From Gammaproteobacteria bacterium (GTDB lineage Bacteria > Pseudomonadota > Gammaproteobacteria > Steroidobacterales > Woeseiaceae), in the NCBI GenBank assembly GCA_029863125.1, contig JAOTWB010000014.1:1-52475 (forward strand): a DNA stretch of 52,475 nt, written 5' to 3'. The notes beneath the pieces were generated by a model. That model was not told the DNA's origin, ran no database searches, and saw only the letters and a list, made by a program, of their open reading frames with translations. Below are positions 51,318 to 52,475 of the stretch, in pieces (the first letter of the stretch is position 1; every line of letters begins with the position of its first letter). The translations under genes were made by a program, and so were the position numbers.

Positions 51318-52475
51318 ATGCACGATATGCGCCGCCTGAATTCATTCATCGCCCTCCTCCTTGCTGCTTTCGCTGCCGCCTGCACCGTTGCGGAGCCCCC
51401 CGTATTCGGTGAGCCCTTGCCACTGCCGGTTCCCGCCGGCACAAACGCGGTTGGCCCACGTTTTGCGGCGGGCGCTGACGGCAGCATTGTTCTGAGCTGG
51501 ATGCAGCACGAGGAGAGCGGCGCGACACTGCGTTTCTCGGCGCTGGAACTGGGTGAATGGCAGACGGCCGTCGACGTCGTGACAGACCCGAAGATGTTCG
51601 TTAACTGGGCCGACCTGCCGTCTGTAACTCCGCTGGCGAAAACACGCTGGCTGGCGCACTGGTTGAGCAAGAGCGCCGAGGCGACCTATGCATACGATAT
51701 CCTGCTCGCGCACTCTTCGGACAAGGGTCAAAGCTGGAGTGCGCCTGTCCGTCCGCACAGCGACGGCACGCCCACGGAGCACGGCTTCGTTTCCATTTAC
51801 CCGCGGGGCGACTCTGCGGCTCTCCTGTGGCTGGACGGTCGCAAAATGATTAACGAGGCCGCGGACGACCCGAAGAGCACGAGCATGACGCTGCGCTCGG
51901 CCGTCGTCAGCCCTTCCGGAGACGTGAGCCACAAACAGCTGGTCGATGAAATCGTGTGTGACTGTTGCCAGACGGACGTCGCGGTCTCCTCCGCGGGGCC
52001 GATCGCGGTCTACCGGGACCGAACGGTCGATGAGATCCGCGATGTCTACGTGTCACGATTCTCCAACGGCGCCTGGGAGCCCGGCACACCGATCGCCAAT
52101 GACGCCTGGGAGATCGCGGGTTGCCCGGTTAATGGTCCCGCGATCGACGCACAGGAGGATCTTGTGGCGATTGCCTGGTTCTCGGCGGCGAACGGCAGCC
52201 CCGTCGTCAGGGCCGCGCTGTCCACCAACGGCGGCCGGATCTTCAAGGAACCCGTCGAAATCGCAGCTCGTCGTGCATCCGGCCATGTCGGCGTCGCGAT
52301 CATCGACCAATCGTCCGCTGTTGTCAGCTGGGTTGAGTCCGACAACCGCGGCACGAACGCCATCAACATCCGCAGCGTGACAACCGCCGGAACCGTCGGA
52401 CCCGTGCAGACGGTCGGACGCACCGAGCTGATACGTCTTTACCCGCAGATGATCCGCCGCGACGACATGCTGATT
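51318..52475 (+). CDS. Asp-box lipoprotein with a CDCC motif (3-prime incomplete)
   Basis: An open frame of 386 codons runs off the right edge. It starts at an ATG at 51318, or the in-frame ATG at 51327, and has a signal with a probable lipobox (AAFAAAC, Cys22). The body has beta-propeller features: an Asp box SSDKGQSW and a weaker STNGGRIF. A striking VCDCCQTD motif lies at residues 212-219. Sialidase-like folds of this kind bind glycans or serve as scaffolds. The CDCC motif could bind metal or form disulfides. Function unknown. Confidence 0.75.
   Translation, partial: MHDMRRLNSFIALLLAAFAAACTVAEPPVFGEPLPLPVPAGTNAVGPRFAAGADGSIVLSWMQHEESGATLRFSALELGEWQTAVDVVTDPKMFVNWADLPSVTPLAKTRWLAHWLSKSAEATYAYDILLAHSSDKGQSWSAPVRPHSDGTPTEHGFVSIYPRGDSAALLWLDGRKMINEAADDPKSTSMTLRSAVVSPSGDVSHKQLVDEIVCDCCQTDVAVSSAGPIAVYRDRTVDEIRDVYVSRFSNGAWEPGTPIANDAWEIAGCPVNGPAIDAQEDLVAIAWFSAANGSPVVRAALSTNGGRIFKEPVEIAARRASGHVGVAIIDQSSAVVSWVESDNRGTNAINIRSVTTAGTVGPVQTVGRTELIRLYPQMIRRDDMLI

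Overview
The window is 52.5 kb of a moderately GC-rich bacterial chromosome. It looks like a free-living gammaproteobacterium. The grounds are a complete System I cytochrome c maturation operon with separate ccmH and ccmI, an OmpW porin, a TDK-type thymidine kinase, lipoprotein and Tat signals, and many four-base ATGA gene overlaps. A relative of marine-sediment Woeseia-type lineages is a reasonable guess, but nothing here fixes the taxon. No phage, insertion sequence, integrase or CRISPR array was seen.

Layout. 0.3-1.6 kb: a GerW/YtfJ-like gene, a DUF2953 gene and a small unknown gene on the plus strand. 1.6-4.3 kb: a YihX-like HAD phosphatase divergent from a class III aminotransferase, then DUF3775. 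4.4-7.2 kb: an unusual Lon-family protease overlapping a small UspA-like gene. 7.4-13.4 kb: an OPT transporter, a large RND/MMPL permease, an FFLEELY-type protein and a VTT membrane protein. 13.5-16.9 kb: an ExeA-like ATPase fused to an FHA domain, a kinase/P-loop fusion and a glycine-zipper lipoprotein. 16.9-24.3 kb: a tightly packed minus-strand run of molybdenum hydroxylase subunits, a CotH-like exported protein, a DMT transporter, a methionine gamma-lyase-like enzyme, a haem-binding DUF3365 lipoprotein and a patatin.

24.8-29.1 kb: a three-gene minus-strand unit, cytochrome P450, then fatty acyl-AMP ligase with carrier domain, then FabH. It looks like a small acyl-carrier-based biosynthetic module and is the best candidate here for an undescribed pathway. 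29.2-34.2 kb: DUF374 acyltransferase with DUF3108, two exported proteins (one with 78-nt repeats), DUF6498, RidA and a sterol desaturase-like di-iron enzyme. 34.3-37.0 kb: a group II PLP decarboxylase, a FluC/CrcB-like channel with an altered Phe box, and a nitronate monooxygenase-like flavoprotein.

37.1-43.8 kb: ccmABCDEFGHI on the minus strand, ending in a clear intrinsic terminator. This machinery would mature the CxxCH haem protein near 18 kb. 44.0-45.3 kb: a second ExeA-FHA protein with an intact P-loop, whereas the copy at 13.5 kb has lost its P-loop. 45.3-50.8 kb: thymidine kinase, a small four-Cys protein, a phospholipase D-like lipoprotein, DUF1810, an isoprenylcysteine methyltransferase-like protein, a CDP-alcohol phosphatidyltransferase with a modified motif, and OmpW with a terminator. 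51.0-51.3 kb: tRNA-Cys and tRNA-Leu with a promoter. The last gene is an incomplete Asp-box lipoprotein with a CDCC motif running off the right edge.
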